This document shows positions 63,654-64,000 of a stretch of DNA of 64,000 nt, piece after piece. How positions within the stretch are numbered: position 1 is the stretch's first letter; every line of letters starts with the position of its first letter. This stretch comes from Halococcus morrhuae DSM 1307. Its GTDB lineage: Archaea > Halobacteriota > Halobacteria > Halobacteriales > Halococcaceae. Below the pieces are notes generated by a model. It made no database searches. It saw only the letters and a list, made by a program, of their open reading frames with translations, and had not been told where the DNA came from. The stretch spans positions 1,023 through 65,022 of the forward strand of contig NZ_AOMC01000070.1 in the NCBI RefSeq assembly GCF_000336695.1. Direction: 5' to 3'. The translations under genes were made by a program, and so were the position numbers.

Positions 63654-64000
63654 ATGGGGCTGTTCCGGTCACGTGAGCTACTCGGCATCGCCGCCGACAC
63701 CATGGAGTTCGCTCGCTCGGCGGCCGCCGAGACCCACCCGAACGAGTATATGGGGCTCCTGCGAAGCCAACCCGCCGACGAGCTCGATCTCGACGACGCC
63801 GGCAGCGTGATCACCGACGTGCTCGTCATCCCCGCGACGGAGTCGAACCCGGTCAGCGCCACGGTGAAAACGAGCCTCGTGCCCAACGACATGCGCGCCG
63901 CCGGATCGATCCACTCCCATCCCAACGGCGTGCTCCGACCGAGCGCCGAGGACCGCGCCACGTTCGGCAAGGGTGACGCACACGTCATTCTCGGCGCACC
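63654..64000 (+). CDS. JAMM/MPN metalloprotease, partial at window edge
   Basis: The first 115 residues of a JAMM-domain zinc protease, running off the right end of the window. The metal motif is complete: E31 in NEYMGLLR, then H87-S-H89-P with S97 and D100 in SIHSHPNGVLRPSAED. Archaeal JAMM proteins remove ubiquitin-like SAMP tags (demonstrated for HvJAMM1 in Haloferax), which is the likely role here. CTTAGAT lies about 30 bases upstream. The C-terminus and therefore the full length are unseen. Confidence 0.88.
   Translation, partial: MGLFRSRELLGIAADTMEFARSAAAETHPNEYMGLLRSQPADELDLDDAGSVITDVLVIPATESNPVSATVKTSLVPNDMRAAGSIHSHPNGVLRPSAEDRATFGKGDAHVILGA

Overview
The window is a high-GC archaeal chromosome segment from the class Halobacteria (extreme halophiles). 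The evidence is very acidic proteins, archaeal ribosomal proteins S8e, S15 and S3ae, the archaeal transcription factor TFE, an aTrm56 tRNA methylase, a KEOPS Pcc1 subunit, a bacterioopsin-activator type regulator, halocyanin, and many TATA-like boxes 23-33 bases before start codons (leaderless transcripts). The genus cannot be fixed from sequence alone. There is no rRNA, CRISPR array or intact insertion sequence; one tRNA (Ala, GGC) is present.

Left third (about 1-19000): mostly acyl-CoA metabolism. An aldehyde dehydrogenase sits at a lower-GC left edge. S8e, a zinc alcohol dehydrogenase, an acyl-CoA dehydrogenase, a winged-helix regulator and a universal stress protein follow. A minus-strand operon (kinase, 3-hydroxyacyl-CoA dehydrogenase, thioesterase, MaoC hydratase; 9612 down to 6368) is divergent from an acyl-CoA dehydrogenase whose active-site Glu is replaced by Asp. 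Kinase plus this dehydrogenase equal the two halves of animal ACAD10/ACAD11 and the LvaA-type route for 4-hydroxy acids; this is the most interesting system here. Redox proteins, a BtrH-like cysteine-fold protein, a CaiB-type CoA transferase, an FMN 2-hydroxyacid oxidase, a HAD protein, an SDR and an F420-type oxidoreductase complete the block.

Middle (about 19000-44000): a probable CTAG-specific orphan DNA methylase, MsrA, a thiamine-diphosphate 2-oxoacid decarboxylase-like enzyme, a lipoprotein, a GlcD-type lactate/glycolate dehydrogenase, two membrane proteins (MscS-like helix repeats, AI-2E family), a coupled MptE-FolP pterin pair, TrmJ, DnaJ, an aminotransferase, a sugar porter, a UbiA protein, an Obg/YchF-type GTPase beside a bactofilin-like protein, the exporter pair AzlC/AzlD, a third acyl-CoA dehydrogenase and CysE. 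Several very small genes occur here.

Right third (about 44000-64000): information processing. A run with start/stop overlaps encodes a Dsb-like lipoprotein, aTrm56, TFE, DUF2110 and DUF5803, followed by RNase R. A DUF433/DUF5615 toxin-antitoxin pair, an acetamidase-like protein with a zinc-ribbon insert and tRNA-Ala follow. Then comes the ribosomal operon S15 - degenerate RecJ - Pcc1 - S3ae, halocyanin, a probable archaetidylserine synthase, a HEAT-repeat protein, an exported lamin-tail/phospholipase D protein, a catalytically complete RecJ/DHH nuclease and, cut by the window edge, a JAMM protease.
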